Positions 33,399-42,693 are shown, numbered from the stretch's first letter. The stretch: DNA of 64,000 bases from Ruminococcaceae bacterium UBA3818 (GCA_002369315.1 DFDW01000019.1:30294-94293), one strand, 5' to 3'. The notes: generated from the sequence alone by a model not told the origin. Made by a program: numbers and translations.

Positions 33399-34721
33399 AT
33401 GGCAAAACCGTTGATTGCAGTGGTGGGACGACCCAATGTAGGAAAATCCACCCTGTTTAATAAAATTGTGGGGAAACGTCTGTCCATCGTGGAGGACACC
33501 CCCGGCGTGACCCGGGACAGGATTTACGCCGAAGGGGAATGGCGGAACCGGTCATTTCATATTGTGGATACGGGCGGTATTGAGCCGAAAGCAGACGATG
33601 TGATTCTGTCTCAGATGCGCCGTCAGGCACAGCTGGCGATTGACAGCGCGGATGTGATTGTTTTTGTGGTGGATATCCGTACCGGTATGACCGCCACCGA
33701 CCAGGACGTTGCTTCGATGCTCCAGCGTTCCGGCAAGCCGGTTGTGCTGTGCGTGAACAAGTGTGACAGCGTCGGTGCTCCGCCGCCGGAACTGTATGAA
33801 TTTTACAATTTGGGAATCGGTGATCCGTATCCGGTTTCGTCGGTGCATGGGCATGGAGTCGGTGATCTGCTGGATGCCTGCTATGAATACCTGGATTTTG
33901 AGAAAGAAGAGGAATACGGGGAAGAGGACATCAAGGTAGCCGTGATTGGAAAGCCCAATGTAGGCAAATCGTCGCTGATCAACCGGATGGCGGGGGAAGA
34001 GCGGGTGATCGTTTCCAATATTGCGGGGACGACCCGGGATGCTACCGATACGTTTGTGGAAAATGAGTACGGCCGGTTTGTTTTTATCGATACGGCTGGT
34101 ATTCGCCGCAAGGCAAAGGTGGAGGAAGCAATCGAAAAGTATTCGGTGCTGCGCTCCTATATGGCGGTGGACCGTTCGGATGTATGTGTGATTGTGATCG
34201 ACGCCACCGAAGGCTTTACCGAGCAGGATTCCAAGGTGGCCGGATATGCCCATGAGCAGGGAAAAGGCTGTATCATCGCAGTGAACAAATGGGATGCGGT
34301 GGAAAAAGACGGAAAAACCATGCAGGAATTTACCAAAAAATTGCAGAACGATTTCAGTTTTATGTCCTACGCTCCGTTTTTGTTCATCTCGGCGAAAACC
34401 GGGCAGCGGGTGGAAAAGCTGTATGAGTTGATCCATTATGTGGGGGAGCAGAACGCCATGCGCATTCCCACCGGCCGGCTTAACGACATGCTTTCTTATG
34501 CTACTGCAAGAGTGCAGCCGCCGTCGGATAAGGGAAAACGACTGCGGATTTTCTACATGACGCAGGCTTCTACCAAGCCGCCGACCTTTGTGGTTTTTGT
34601 CAATTCCAAGGAGCTGTTCCATTTTTCTTACCAGCGGTATCTGGAAAACCAGATTCGGGAGACGTTCCATCTGGACGGGACGCCGATCCGTATGATCGTG
34701 CGGGAACGGGGAGAAAAATAA
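33399..34721 (+). CDS. der: Der (EngA), ribosome-assembly GTPase
   Basis: A 440-residue double GTPase for 50S maturation. The first G domain has GRPNVGKS (residues 9-16), the second GKPNVGKSS near 184; a KH-like domain ends the protein. The start at 33399 has AGAAGG upstream; the frame continues further upstream without a site. It heads der-plsY-gpsA, a common Firmicutes arrangement. Confidence 0.96.
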   Translation: MAKPLIAVVGRPNVGKSTLFNKIVGKRLSIVEDTPGVTRDRIYAEGEWRNRSFHIVDTGGIEPKADDVILSQMRRQAQLAIDSADVIVFVVDIRTGMTATDQDVASMLQRSGKPVVLCVNKCDSVGAPPPELYEFYNLGIGDPYPVSSVHGHGVGDLLDACYEYLDFEKEEEYGEEDIKVAVIGKPNVGKSSLINRMAGEERVIVSNIAGTTRDATDTFVENEYGRFVFIDTAGIRRKAKVEEAIEKYSVLRSYMAVDRSDVCVIVIDATEGFTEQDSKVAGYAHEQGKGCIIAVNKWDAVEKDGKTMQEFTKKLQNDFSFMSYAPFLFISAKTGQRVEKLYELIHYVGEQNAMRIPTGRLNDMLSYATARVQPPSDKGKRLRIFYMTQASTKPPTFVVFVNSKELFHFSYQRYLENQIRETFHLDGTPIRMIVRERGEK

Positions 34722-34756
34722 GAAAATCCATTGCGTGATTTTGGAGGCGAGTTACA

Positions 34757-35410
34757 ATGCAGACTGTTTTGGCGTCCATTCTGTCCGCGGCTGCAGCCTA
34801 TCTTTTGGGCAGTGTCAGCTTTGCGATAGTGGTTTCCAAATCCCTGTATCATCAGGATGTGCGGCAGTTCGGCAGCGGCAACGCAGGAATGACCAATATC
34901 CTGCGTACATATGGCAAAAAGGCCGCCGCTTTGACCTTGGCCGGCGATTTTCTCAAAGGGGTCGCCGCGGTGTTGATCAGCCGGCTGATTTTCGCGGCCA
35001 TGGGTGTAACGCTGTTCGACGGCGCGTATGTTGGCGGGTTGTTCTCCATTTTGGGCCATTTATATCCGGTGTATTTCGGGTTTCGCGGCGGAAAGGGAAT
35101 TTTGACATCCATCGGTATTATTGCGGTGATTAATCCGCTTGTGTTTTTAGGGCTTTTGATCATCGGCCTGCCGCTGATTTTTTTGACAAAGATTGTATCT
35201 GTGGGGTCTTTGGCAGGAGCGGTCTGCTATCCGTTTTTAACGCTGCTGGTGGATTTTTGGCAAGGCGGCGTCAGCTGGCTGGATTTTTCCTTTTCGCTGG
35301 TCATTGCCCTGTTGGTAATCTGGATGCACCGGTCTAATATCAAACGGCTGCTTAACGGGACTGAGAACCGCTTTGGCAGCAAAAAAACAAGCAGCGAGGA
35401 GAAAAAGTAA
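34757..35410 (+). CDS. plsY: PlsY, acyl-phosphate:glycerol-3-phosphate acyltransferase
   Basis: A 217-residue membrane enzyme for the first acylation of glycerol-3-phosphate. The three conserved motifs are visible: GSVSFAIVVSK with FGSGNAGMTN, GHLYPVYFGFRGGKGI, and a later GSLAGA-type loop. Five or six membrane segments. Two bases separate its stop from gpsA, so supply of its substrate is co-expressed. Confidence 0.94.
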   Translation: MQTVLASILSAAAAYLLGSVSFAIVVSKSLYHQDVRQFGSGNAGMTNILRTYGKKAAALTLAGDFLKGVAAVLISRLIFAAMGVTLFDGAYVGGLFSILGHLYPVYFGFRGGKGILTSIGIIAVINPLVFLGLLIIGLPLIFLTKIVSVGSLAGAVCYPFLTLLVDFWQGGVSWLDFSFSLVIALLVIWMHRSNIKRLLNGTENRFGSKKTSSEEKK

Positions 35411-35412
35411 CG

Positions 35413-36420
35413 ATGGCAAAGATTGCGGTATTGGGCTGTGGTTTTGGCACCGCGCTGGCGGTGATGGCTGACGGATGCGGCCATCAGGTTACACTGTGGT
35501 CGCTGTTCCCGCAGGAGCTGGAAGAAATCCGGCAGGACGGGGAACAGAAAAAGCTTTTGCCGGGCGTGCCGGTGACAGAGCGAATCGCATTGACCAGCGA
35601 TATTTCCTGCCTGGCGGACTGCGATTTGTGCATTATGGCGGTCCCTTCTTTTGCGGTGCGCCAAACCGCGCAGCGGGCGGCTCCTTATCTGCGGGAGGGC
35701 GCTATTGTGCTCAATGTGGCCAAAGGGCTGGAAGATAAAACTTATAAACGTTTTTCACAGGTATTGGAAGAGGAACTCTCGCAGCAGAAGATCGTTGTCA
35801 TGTCCGGCCCTTCCCATGCGGAAGAGGTTGGCAGGGGCGCGCCGACGACGATTACCGTTGCTTCCCGGGAGCGGGCGGCGGCAGAAGAGGTCCAGGATCT
35901 GTTGATGAACCCCACCTTACGGCTGTATGTAAACGACGATGTGATCGGAGTAGAGTTGGGCGGCGCTTTGAAAAACGTCATTGCATTGGCGGCCGGAATC
36001 GCCGACGGCCTGCAGCTGGGGGATAACGCAAAAGCGGCGCTGATGACACGCGGAATCACGGAGATCGCGCGTCTGGGGGTAGCCATGGGCGCAAAAACCG
36101 AAACGTTCGCGGGATTGTCCGGAATCGGCGATTTGATTGTTACCTGTACGAGCATGCATTCCCGTAACCGGCGGGCTGGCATTCTGATTGGACAGGGGAA
36201 AAGCGCCGAAGAAGCGGTGCGCTCGGTGGGAACGGTGGAAGGGTATCCCTGCGCGAAAACAGCTTATGAGCTTGGCCAGAAGCTTCGGGTGGAAATGCCG
36301 ATTGTAGAGCAGTCCTATGCGGTGCTGTACGAAGGCAAATCGCCGGCGCAGGCACTGCGGGATTTGATGACCCGTCCAAAACGCCATGAGTCGGAAGTAA
36401 TCTGGCTTTTGGGAAGATAA
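35413..36420 (+). CDS. gpsA: GpsA, glycerol-3-phosphate dehydrogenase [NAD(P)+]
   Basis: Makes sn-glycerol-3-phosphate for phospholipids. 335 residues; NVAKGLE (Lys104) and GALKNVI (catalytic Lys187) are in place, as is SGPSHAEEV. The nucleotide-binding loop is GCGFGTALA, one residue shorter than the usual GxGxWGTALA. It follows plsY by two bases. Confidence 0.94.
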   Translation: MAKIAVLGCGFGTALAVMADGCGHQVTLWSLFPQELEEIRQDGEQKKLLPGVPVTERIALTSDISCLADCDLCIMAVPSFAVRQTAQRAAPYLREGAIVLNVAKGLEDKTYKRFSQVLEEELSQQKIVVMSGPSHAEEVGRGAPTTITVASRERAAAEEVQDLLMNPTLRLYVNDDVIGVELGGALKNVIALAAGIADGLQLGDNAKAALMTRGITEIARLGVAMGAKTETFAGLSGIGDLIVTCTSMHSRNRRAGILIGQGKSAEEAVRSVGTVEGYPCAKTAYELGQKLRVEMPIVEQSYAVLYEGKSPAQALRDLMTRPKRHESEVIWLLGR

Positions 36421-36427
36421 AATGCCG

Positions 36428-36470
36428 AAAGCGCCCTGCGTCCGGTTTCCCGGGCAGGGCGCTTTGTGTG
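36428..36470 (+). terminator. Terminator after gpsA
   Basis: AAAGCGCCCTGC and GCAGGGCGCTTT form a perfect 12-bp stem, with a weak T-tail. Confidence 0.75.
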
Positions 36471-36513
36471 TGGGCGGAATGAAAAAGTCCGACTGAAAAA
36501 CAGACGGCAAAAC

Positions 36514-36545
36514 AAAAAAGGACTGCCATTCGGCAGCCCTTTTTG
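36514..36545 (-). terminator. Terminator after rpmB
   Basis: On the minus strand AGGGCTGCC pairs with GGCAGTCCT and is followed by TTTTTT, 15 bases after the rpmB stop. Confidence 0.8.
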
Positions 36546-36559
36546 GTAACAGTCATTCA

Positions 36560-36748
36560 CTAGATTGCGCGAGTCACTTTATTCGAACGCAGGCAACGGG
36601 TGCAGGCATAAATGTGGCGAGGAGATCCGTCAACGATTGCCTTTACACGCTTTACATTCGGTTTCCAAGTTCTGTTGGAACGTCTGTGAGAATGGGAAAC
36701 CTTAATTCCGAAAGTGACACCTTTTCCGCAGATGTCGCATTTTGCCAT
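36560..36748 (-). CDS. rpmB: RpmB, ribosomal protein L28
   Basis: A 62-residue L28 with zinc-binding pairs CDIC and CTRC and the SHSHRRSNRTWKPNV core. AGGAGG precedes the start. It is encoded alone on the minus strand. Confidence 0.96.
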   Translation of the reverse strand: MAKCDICGKGVTFGIKVSHSHRRSNRTWKPNVKRVKAIVDGSPRHIYACTRCLRSNKVTRAI

Positions 36749-36889
36749 AGGTCTGCACCTCCTTTAATGCATATAAAAAGTCAACATTGATATACTATCA
36801 GATTTTGAAAATGAAATCAAGCTTTTTTTTAAATAAATTTGGGCGTTCTTGAAAAAGAAACGATTTATTTTTGCAAAAACAGTGAAACC

Positions 36890-36918
36890 TTGTGTTGACG
36901 ATTCATTTTTAGTATAAT
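36890..36918 (+). promoter_or_regulatory. Promoter of the M50 protease / scpAB unit
   Basis: TTGTGT (36890-36895) and TATAAT (36913-36918), spacer 17. Confidence 0.6.
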
Positions 36919-36955
36919 AAAACAGAAACGTGTGAACAGAAACGGAGAGACTGGA

Positions 36956-37615
36956 TTGAACAATGAAACCGTAATCCGATATTTGACGATGGCTGTGGTT
37001 GTGGTAACTGCGCTGCCTGTCCATGAGCTGGCGCACGGTTTGGTCGCGGATCGTCTGGGTGACCATACGGCCAGGGAGCAGGGGAGACTGACCTTGAACC
37101 CATTTGCGCATCTGGACCTGTTCGGAACGCTGGCGCTTTTGCTTTTTGGGTTTGGCTGGGCCAAGCCGGTCCCGGTCAATCCAGGCCATTTTAAAAAGCC
37201 CAAGCGCGACATGGCCCTGACCGCTTTGGCCGGCCCTACGTCCAATGTTCTGCTGGCTCTGCTGCTGATGGTGATTTTTAAAGTGTACATGTTCTACGGG
37301 AACATTGGCAGCACGGTGGGGCTCATGTTTGGGCAGATCATTTATACGATTCTCTGGACGAATCTGACCCTGGCAGTTTTTAACCTTTTACCGGTGCCGC
37401 CGCTGGATGGCGCGAAAATTTTAAATGTGGTACTGCCTTTTTCGTTCCAGATAAAAATACGGAAATATGAAAAGTATTTTTATGTGGCGCTGGTCCTGCT
37501 TTTGTATCTCGGTTTTTTGCAGATCCCGCTTCATTTTTTGGGGGACATGCTGTTTCGTGGTTTGAATTGGGCAACGGCCCCGGTGGACCTGCTGCTTCAG
37601 ATGATAGGGGGCTGA
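36956..37615 (+). CDS. Site-2-protease-family membrane metalloprotease (M50)
   Basis: A 219-residue zinc protease embedded in the membrane. HELAH supplies two zinc ligands and the catalytic Glu; NLLPVPPLDG supplies the third ligand in a later membrane segment. The TTG at 36956 with GGAGAG 6 bases upstream is preferred over a GTG at 36932, which would leave almost no leader after the promoter. One base separates it from scpA. The substrate is unknown; the short form lacks a PDZ domain. Confidence 0.85.
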   Translation: MNNETVIRYLTMAVVVVTALPVHELAHGLVADRLGDHTAREQGRLTLNPFAHLDLFGTLALLLFGFGWAKPVPVNPGHFKKPKRDMALTALAGPTSNVLLALLLMVIFKVYMFYGNIGSTVGLMFGQIIYTILWTNLTLAVFNLLPVPPLDGAKILNVVLPFSFQIKIRKYEKYFYVALVLLLYLGFLQIPLHFLGDMLFRGLNWATAPVDLLLQMIGG

Positions 37616-37616
37616 C

Positions 37617-38357
37617 ATGGAAAAGCTGACGTTTAAGCTTGAGCAGTTTGAAGGTCCGCTGGACCTGCTGCTGCACCTGATTGCCAAACATAAACTGAAT
37701 TTATACGATATTCCCATCGATCTGTTGCTGGAACAGTATCTGGCGCAGATGGAGCAGATCCCTTTCGCGGATTTGGAGGCGGCCAGCGATTTTCTGGAGA
37801 TGGCATCCCGGCTGGTTTATATGAAATCTGCCATGCTGCTGCCAAGGTATGAGGATGAGGGAGAAAATCTGAAGCGGGAATTGACCGGCCAGCTGCTGGA
37901 ATATCAGGCCTGCCGGGAAGCCGCATCGCTGCTTGCGCAAAGATGGCAGGCGGACAGGCTGTTCTGCAGGCCGGCTACCGTGCTGGAGCCTGATATGCTG
38001 TACCGCCATCAGCATGAGCCGGCGGAGATTTTAGGCGCGTATCTTTCGGTGCTGGGAAAGGTCAAACGGAAAATGCCGCCGCCCAAAGAGGCTTTTTCGG
38101 GCATTGTCAAGCACCGGGTGGTATCTGTGCAGTCGCGTATTCTTACCATCCTGAACACGTTGTACCGGCAAAAAACCATTGAATACAAAAGCTTGTTTGC
38201 CCAGTCGGAAGACCGTTCAGAAATGGTTGCAACTTTTTTGGCGGTGCTGGAATTGGTAAAATCAAAGCGGATTGTAGTGGATGAAGGCGGACAGATCGCT
38301 TTCGGACAAAACCGGTCGCCATTACCGGCGGAGAATGAGCGGGAGGAGAGCCGATGA
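37617..38357 (+). CDS. scpA: ScpA, condensin subunit (kleisin)
   Basis: A 246-residue kleisin that bridges the SMC heads. The N-terminal FEGPLDLLLHLIAKHKLNLYDIPI is characteristic, and a C-terminal winged helix (IEYKSLF...VATFLAVLELVK) completes it. It overlaps scpB by four bases (ATGA). Confidence 0.95.
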   Translation: MEKLTFKLEQFEGPLDLLLHLIAKHKLNLYDIPIDLLLEQYLAQMEQIPFADLEAASDFLEMASRLVYMKSAMLLPRYEDEGENLKRELTGQLLEYQACREAASLLAQRWQADRLFCRPATVLEPDMLYRHQHEPAEILGAYLSVLGKVKRKMPPPKEAFSGIVKHRVVSVQSRILTILNTLYRQKTIEYKSLFAQSEDRSEMVATFLAVLELVKSKRIVVDEGGQIAFGQNRSPLPAENEREESR

Positions 38358-38920
38358 AGCTGACCAAGACAGAAAAAGCGGCGGTGGCCGTGTTATTCGC
38401 CAGCGGGGAACCCATCCCGGTTTCCAGGCTGAGCCAGGTGTTTGACTGCGATGACGCGGCGTCCCACTGGATGATGCGCCGCGTGATGGATTATTTTGAC
38501 GAAGAAGAAAGTCCTTTGCAGGTGCTGCGGCTGGAGGATCAGTATCAGATGACCACCCGGGAGGAATTCCGGGAGCCGGTGAAAAAAGCGCTGGAAATAA
38601 AAAAAAGCCAGCCTTTGTCCCAGGCGGCCATGGAAGTGCTTGCTATTGTAGCGTACAACCAGCCGGTGACAAAATCCTTTGTGGAACAGATTCGCGGGGT
38701 GGATTCTTCCAGTACCGTCAACACTTTGGTGGAGCGGGGACTTTTGGAAGAAAGGGGCAGGCTTGACCTGCCGGGCCGCCCAGTTTCTTACGGGACGACA
38801 CCGCATTTTCTGCGCAGTTTTGGGCTGTCGTCAGTAGGGGAGCTGCCTTTGGTACCGCCAAACGGCGAAGAGGAAGCGGAACTGGAAGGACAGGTACGAA
38901 TGGAAGAAACCCAATCTTAA
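38354..38920 (+). CDS. scpB: ScpB, condensin subunit (kite)
   Basis: A 188-residue tandem winged-helix partner of ScpA. Landmarks are EAVLFASGEPI-like start (here AVAVLFASGEPIPV), QPLSQAAMEVLAIVAYNQPVT and RGLLEERGRLDLPGRP. It is translationally coupled to scpA. Confidence 0.95.
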   Translation: MKLTKTEKAAVAVLFASGEPIPVSRLSQVFDCDDAASHWMMRRVMDYFDEEESPLQVLRLEDQYQMTTREEFREPVKKALEIKKSQPLSQAAMEVLAIVAYNQPVTKSFVEQIRGVDSSSTVNTLVERGLLEERGRLDLPGRPVSYGTTPHFLRSFGLSSVGELPLVPPNGEEEAELEGQVRMEETQS

Positions 38921-38941
38921 TTTAGAAATCGGTGTGACGCC

Positions 38942-39667
38942 ATGGCAGGTTGGATCATTTTAGGAGCTGTTTCGGCGCTGATTCTGATTTTCCTGTTGTC
39001 CAATGTCCGGCTGCTTTTTCGGTATGACAACGGGGAGGTCTTTTTACAGGCCCGTTGGCTGTTTTTACGGTATCAAATTATGCCGGAGCCTGAGAAGCGA
39101 AAAAAGAAAAAGCGCGAAAAAGCAAAAAAAGAAAAGAAAAATCAAGCCACCAAAAATCAGGAGGCCCGCCCCGGCAATCCCGACAGGACGGAAGAGGAAA
39201 ATGCCGTCCGTCCGGCCCCCAAAATGCCAGAAGAGGCGGGAGCAAACGGCGGAAAAGAAAAGGACGTCTCACGGCCGTCTGATGGGGAGTCGAAAACATT
39301 GCAGGCAACGATCCGTCAGGTGTTGGATATGCTCAAAGCGGCTAAACAACCAGCCAGACTTTTGTACCGGCATCTGTGGGTGCGGCGGCTCAATTTTAGT
39401 CTGGTGGTGGCCAGAGAAGACGCGGCGCAGACTGCGATTGCCTATGGGCAGATGAACGGCTGGGTCCATGGCGCTTATGCCGCCCTCACCCAGTTTGTCC
39501 GGATGAAAAAGGGCCGGGTGTCGGTGCAGGCAGATTATCTGTCGCAGAAGGACCGGCTGCAGGTATCCTTTCTGCTGACCCTGCGGGTCCTTTTCCTGCT
39601 GGCGGCGGCCGTTGGATTCCTTGCCCGCTTTTTGTGGACATCCATCCGCAGGCCATCTGGAGGCTGA
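38942..39667 (+). CDS. DUF2953 membrane protein
   Basis: A 241-residue protein of unknown function with an N-terminal membrane segment (about 3-20), a highly charged Lys/Glu region (about 50-110) and a C-terminal hydrophobic segment. The middle (LNFSLVVAREDAAQTAIAYGQMNGWVHGAYA) matches the DUF2953 core. It sits between scpB and gerW, its usual place in Clostridia, which hints at a sporulation role. Confidence 0.8.
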   Translation: MAGWIILGAVSALILIFLLSNVRLLFRYDNGEVFLQARWLFLRYQIMPEPEKRKKKKREKAKKEKKNQATKNQEARPGNPDRTEEENAVRPAPKMPEEAGANGGKEKDVSRPSDGESKTLQATIRQVLDMLKAAKQPARLLYRHLWVRRLNFSLVVAREDAAQTAIAYGQMNGWVHGAYAALTQFVRMKKGRVSVQADYLSQKDRLQVSFLLTLRVLFLLAAAVGFLARFLWTSIRRPSGG

Positions 39668-39765
39668 TGGTTTTCGCACAAGAAAAACCGGGGCAAAGTA
39701 AAAAGGTAAACAGAAAATGCCCGTACCAAGGGGCAGAAAAATCAAACTGAAAGGGAGAAAAGGAC

Positions 39766-40158
39766 ATGAGTCAGGGGAATTTAGAGGGTTTACTGAATTG
39801 TTCATTGGAAAAACTCAAAGGGCTGGTGGACGTCAACACCATCATCGGAGAACCGATTACCGCCCCGGATGGAACGATTATTGTGCCGGTATCGAAAGTG
39901 GCGTTCGGTTACGGTTCCGGCGGCAGTGATTTCGGCGGCGATAAGCCGAAAGATCTGTTCGGCGGCGGTTCCGGCGCGGGCGTGTCGATCCAGCCGTTGG
40001 CTTTCCTGGTGATCCAGGAGGGAAATGTGCGGCTGCTGCAGATGCAGAACTATGACAACACGGCCGACCGGGCAGTGGGGATCGTTCCCGACCTGATCGA
40101 TAAATTTGCCGACATTTTTTCGAAAAACAAAAAAGAAAAGGCAGAGCGGGAACAGTAA
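39766..40158 (+). CDS. gerW: GerW (YtfJ) sporulation protein
   Basis: A 130-residue protein needed for normal spore properties in Bacillus. The VDVNTIIGEPITAPDGTIIVPVSKVAFGYGSGG segment and the Gly-rich loop GGGSGAGVSIQPLAFL are diagnostic. It marks the organism as a spore-former. Confidence 0.93.
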   Translation: MSQGNLEGLLNCSLEKLKGLVDVNTIIGEPITAPDGTIIVPVSKVAFGYGSGGSDFGGDKPKDLFGGGSGAGVSIQPLAFLVIQEGNVRLLQMQNYDNTADRAVGIVPDLIDKFADIFSKNKKEKAEREQ

Positions 40159-40216
40159 GAAAACCTCTTTTGTATAAGAAAGTCATCCCCGTCATAGATT
40201 GTATGGGGGGATGGAT

Positions 40217-41386
40217 ATGAAACGTCTGATCGGATGGACTTTTGTCATTTTGCTTTTGGCTTTTCCGTGTCTGCAGGTATCAGCTGCCACGGCAGATGAT
40301 GCGAATACGGGAAACCAGGCGCAGCTGCCGGACCCTCCTGCGGGGATTGACGCGGGCGCCTATATCCTGATGGAAATGGAAACCGGGCGGGTGCTGTCCG
40401 GCCGCAACATCCACCAGAGGCTGGCGATGGCCAGCACGACGAAAATCATGACTGCCCTGCTGACGTTGGAGCAGCCGGATTTGGATGATTATTTTACAGT
40501 GGATCCAAAAGCGATTTTGGTGGAAGGTTCCTCTATGGGCCTTTTACCCGGCGATCAGGTGACGCTGCGGGGTCTTGCGGTCGGAATGCTTTTACATTCC
40601 GGAAATGACAGCGCGGGTGCGGCTGCGGTAAAGGTCGGCGGCAGCACCGACCATTTCGTATCTATGATGAACGAGAGGGCAGCCGAAATGGGCCTTGCCG
40701 ATACCCATTTTGCCACCCCGTCCGGTCTGGACGCGGACGATCATTATTCCAGCGCTTACGATATGGCGGTTTTGGCAAAAAACGCGTTGGCCAACGAAGA
40801 TTTCCTGCAGATCTGTTCAACGGCAAAAACGCAGATTTCCTTTGGAAATCCGCCCTATGCGCGTTGGCTGACCAACCACAACAGGCTGTTAGAAGAGTAT
40901 GAAGGCTGCATTGGTGTGAAAACCGGCTTTACCAAAAAAGCAGGCAGATGCCTGGTGTCAGCGGCGCGGCGCGGCAGCATTACGCTGATTTGTGTGACAC
41001 TTTCGGCTGCGGATGATTGGAACGTGCATAAAAAACTATTTGACTACGGCTTTTCCTGTGTGCAGCAGGTGGATTTGGCGGCGTATCTTCCGGAGATTTC
41101 ACTGCCTGTTGTAGGAGGCGTCTCTTCCTCGGTCCGGGCATTGCCGACCGGAGATACCAAGACGGTGGTTTTGTCGGGGGAAGAAAGGCAGATCACCGCG
41201 AAAGTTTATGTTGAGCCGTTTTATTACGCCCCGCTTTTGCAGGAACAAAAGGTGGGCGAGGTGTCTTTTTACCTGGGGGAACAGAAATTGGGAAGCTGGG
41301 ATTTATACCCGCAGCATCCGGTAGAGGCGCAGGAGATAGAGGAAAAAGGATTTTGGGATTGGGTCAAGGGATGGTTTGGCCGGTAA
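40217..41386 (+). CDS. D-alanyl-D-alanine carboxypeptidase (S11, DacF/DacB-type)
   Basis: Exported D,D-carboxypeptidase of 389 residues with a signal peptide (about 1-24). Motifs: STTK (in MASTTKIMT), SGN (in LHSGNDSAG) and KTG (in GVKTGFT). The gene order gerW-here-rluB suggests the sporulation-specific DacF/DacB that trims spore cortex. The ATG at 40217 follows a G-rich site (GGGGGGATGG); 40199 is not supported. spmA and spmB, common after dacB, are not found. Confidence 0.9.
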   Translation: MKRLIGWTFVILLLAFPCLQVSAATADDANTGNQAQLPDPPAGIDAGAYILMEMETGRVLSGRNIHQRLAMASTTKIMTALLTLEQPDLDDYFTVDPKAILVEGSSMGLLPGDQVTLRGLAVGMLLHSGNDSAGAAAVKVGGSTDHFVSMMNERAAEMGLADTHFATPSGLDADDHYSSAYDMAVLAKNALANEDFLQICSTAKTQISFGNPPYARWLTNHNRLLEEYEGCIGVKTGFTKKAGRCLVSAARRGSITLICVTLSAADDWNVHKKLFDYGFSCVQQVDLAAYLPEISLPVVGGVSSSVRALPTGDTKTVVLSGEERQITAKVYVEPFYYAPLLQEQKVGEVSFYLGEQKLGSWDLYPQHPVEAQEIEEKGFWDWVKGWFGR

Positions 41387-41432
41387 AAGCCTGTCCCAAA
41401 AAAGAACGCCGTGAGGCGGAATGGAGCAGAAT

Positions 41433-42203
41433 ATGCAGAAAAAAGAAGAACTGGTAAGAATTCAAAAAGTGCTTTCTGAATCCGGGGTCATGTCCCGGCG
41501 GAAAGCAGAGGAATACATTGAAAGCGGCAAAGTGACCGTTAACGGACGCAAAGCGTCGATCGGACAGAAAATCAATCCCGCACGGGATATCGTTGCGGTG
41601 GAAGGGGTACGGGTGGAGACCCGCCAGCACCAAAAAAAGATCTATCTGGCGCTGCATAAGCCGAGGGGATATGTGACGACGATGAACGATGAGATGGACC
41701 GCCGATGTGTGGCGCAGCTGGTACAGGATGCGCCTGCCCGGGTTTATCCCATTGGGCGGCTGGACCGCAATTCCGAAGGGCTTTTGCTCATGACCAACGA
41801 CGGTGACTTTGCCAATCAAATCATGCATCCGCGCTATCACGTCCCCAAGTGCTACCGGGTGACGGTGCGGCCGGACATCAACGACGAGCAGGCTATGCGG
41901 CTGGCAGAAGGAGTAGAGCTGGACGGGCAGCGTACCGCTCCGGCGCAGGTGACGGTATTGTTAAAAGAGCCGGGCCGTGTTGTAATCCAAATCGTCATCA
42001 CCGAAGGGCGAAACCGTCAGATCCGCCGCATGTGCGAGGCTGTGGGTCTGGAGGTGGCGCGGCTGAAACGGATTTCCATCGGTCCGGTGCGCTTGGGTAT
42101 GCTGCCGCCGGGCAAATGGCGGATGCTGACGCAGCCGGAACTGTCCGCACTGCAGTCGGCGCTGAAAAACGACCGGGCGCCGGGCGGAAAGGGACGGGAA
42201 TAA
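41433..42203 (+). CDS. rluB: RluB-like 23S rRNA pseudouridine synthase
   Basis: RsuA/RluB family enzyme of 256 residues: S4 domain (about 10-65) and catalytic domain with the active Asp in GRLDRNSEGLLLMTNDGDF. The C-terminal EGRNRQIRRMCEAVGLEV is typical. Starts at 41421 and 41433 are both possible; GGAG 6 bases before the latter favours it. It follows the D,D-carboxypeptidase by about 46 bases. Confidence 0.9.
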   Translation: MQKKEELVRIQKVLSESGVMSRRKAEEYIESGKVTVNGRKASIGQKINPARDIVAVEGVRVETRQHQKKIYLALHKPRGYVTTMNDEMDRRCVAQLVQDAPARVYPIGRLDRNSEGLLLMTNDGDFANQIMHPRYHVPKCYRVTVRPDINDEQAMRLAEGVELDGQRTAPAQVTVLLKEPGRVVIQIVITEGRNRQIRRMCEAVGLEVARLKRISIGPVRLGMLPPGKWRMLTQPELSALQSALKNDRAPGGKGRE

Positions 42204-42204
42204 C

Positions 42205-42576
42205 ATGCTGGAGATGAAACCGGTTCAGAATCCGGGTTTGATTTTGCAACTGTTTGAAAAGGAAAAAATCCCGTTTTCGGAAGGTTGCGGGGCTTTTGGA
42301 ATCGCGCAGGGGGAGACCCTGCTGGGATACTGCCTGTTTCGCATGGGGCCGGCTGTAAAAATGCTGGCGATCCGGTGTGAGGACCGTTTTTTGCTGGATG
42401 GATTGGTGCGGGCGGCTTTGAACCACAGCTCTTTGTCCGGCGCAGCGGAAGCGGATTTCTCCGCCATATCCGGGCCGATGCGGGAATCGCTGGATCAGCT
42501 GGGCTATTTCAAAAAAGAGCCGCTGCCCATCGAGTGGTTCTTCTCTGCCTGCAAGCCTTGCAAGGGGATGATTTGA
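42205..42576 (+). CDS. Hypothetical protein, N-acetyltransferase-like
   Basis: A 123-residue protein starting one base after rluB. The pattern GLLLGYCLF-type strand (here ETLLGYCLFRMG), VKMLAIRCEDRFLLDGLVRAAL and a final YFKKEPLPIEWFF loosely recalls a reduced GNAT fold, but the acetyl-CoA loop is not clear. Unknown function; co-transcribed with rluB. Confidence 0.5.
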   Translation: MLEMKPVQNPGLILQLFEKEKIPFSEGCGAFGIAQGETLLGYCLFRMGPAVKMLAIRCEDRFLLDGLVRAALNHSSLSGAAEADFSAISGPMRESLDQLGYFKKEPLPIEWFFSACKPCKGMI

Positions 42577-42647
42577 CGGGTTTGGCCAAAACCTGCATTG
42601 GGTTCACCCCTTTTTCTTTCGCATGGAAAAATTTTTTCTGCAGGGGA

Positions 42648-42676
42648 TTGACAAATACCGGGATTGCGTGTATGAT
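42648..42676 (+). promoter_or_regulatory. Promoter of the FMN riboswitch / ribU transcript
   Basis: TTGACA (42648-42653) and TATGAT (42671-42676), spacer 17. Confidence 0.8.
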
Positions 42677-42693
42677 AGCCAACGAAATATAAA

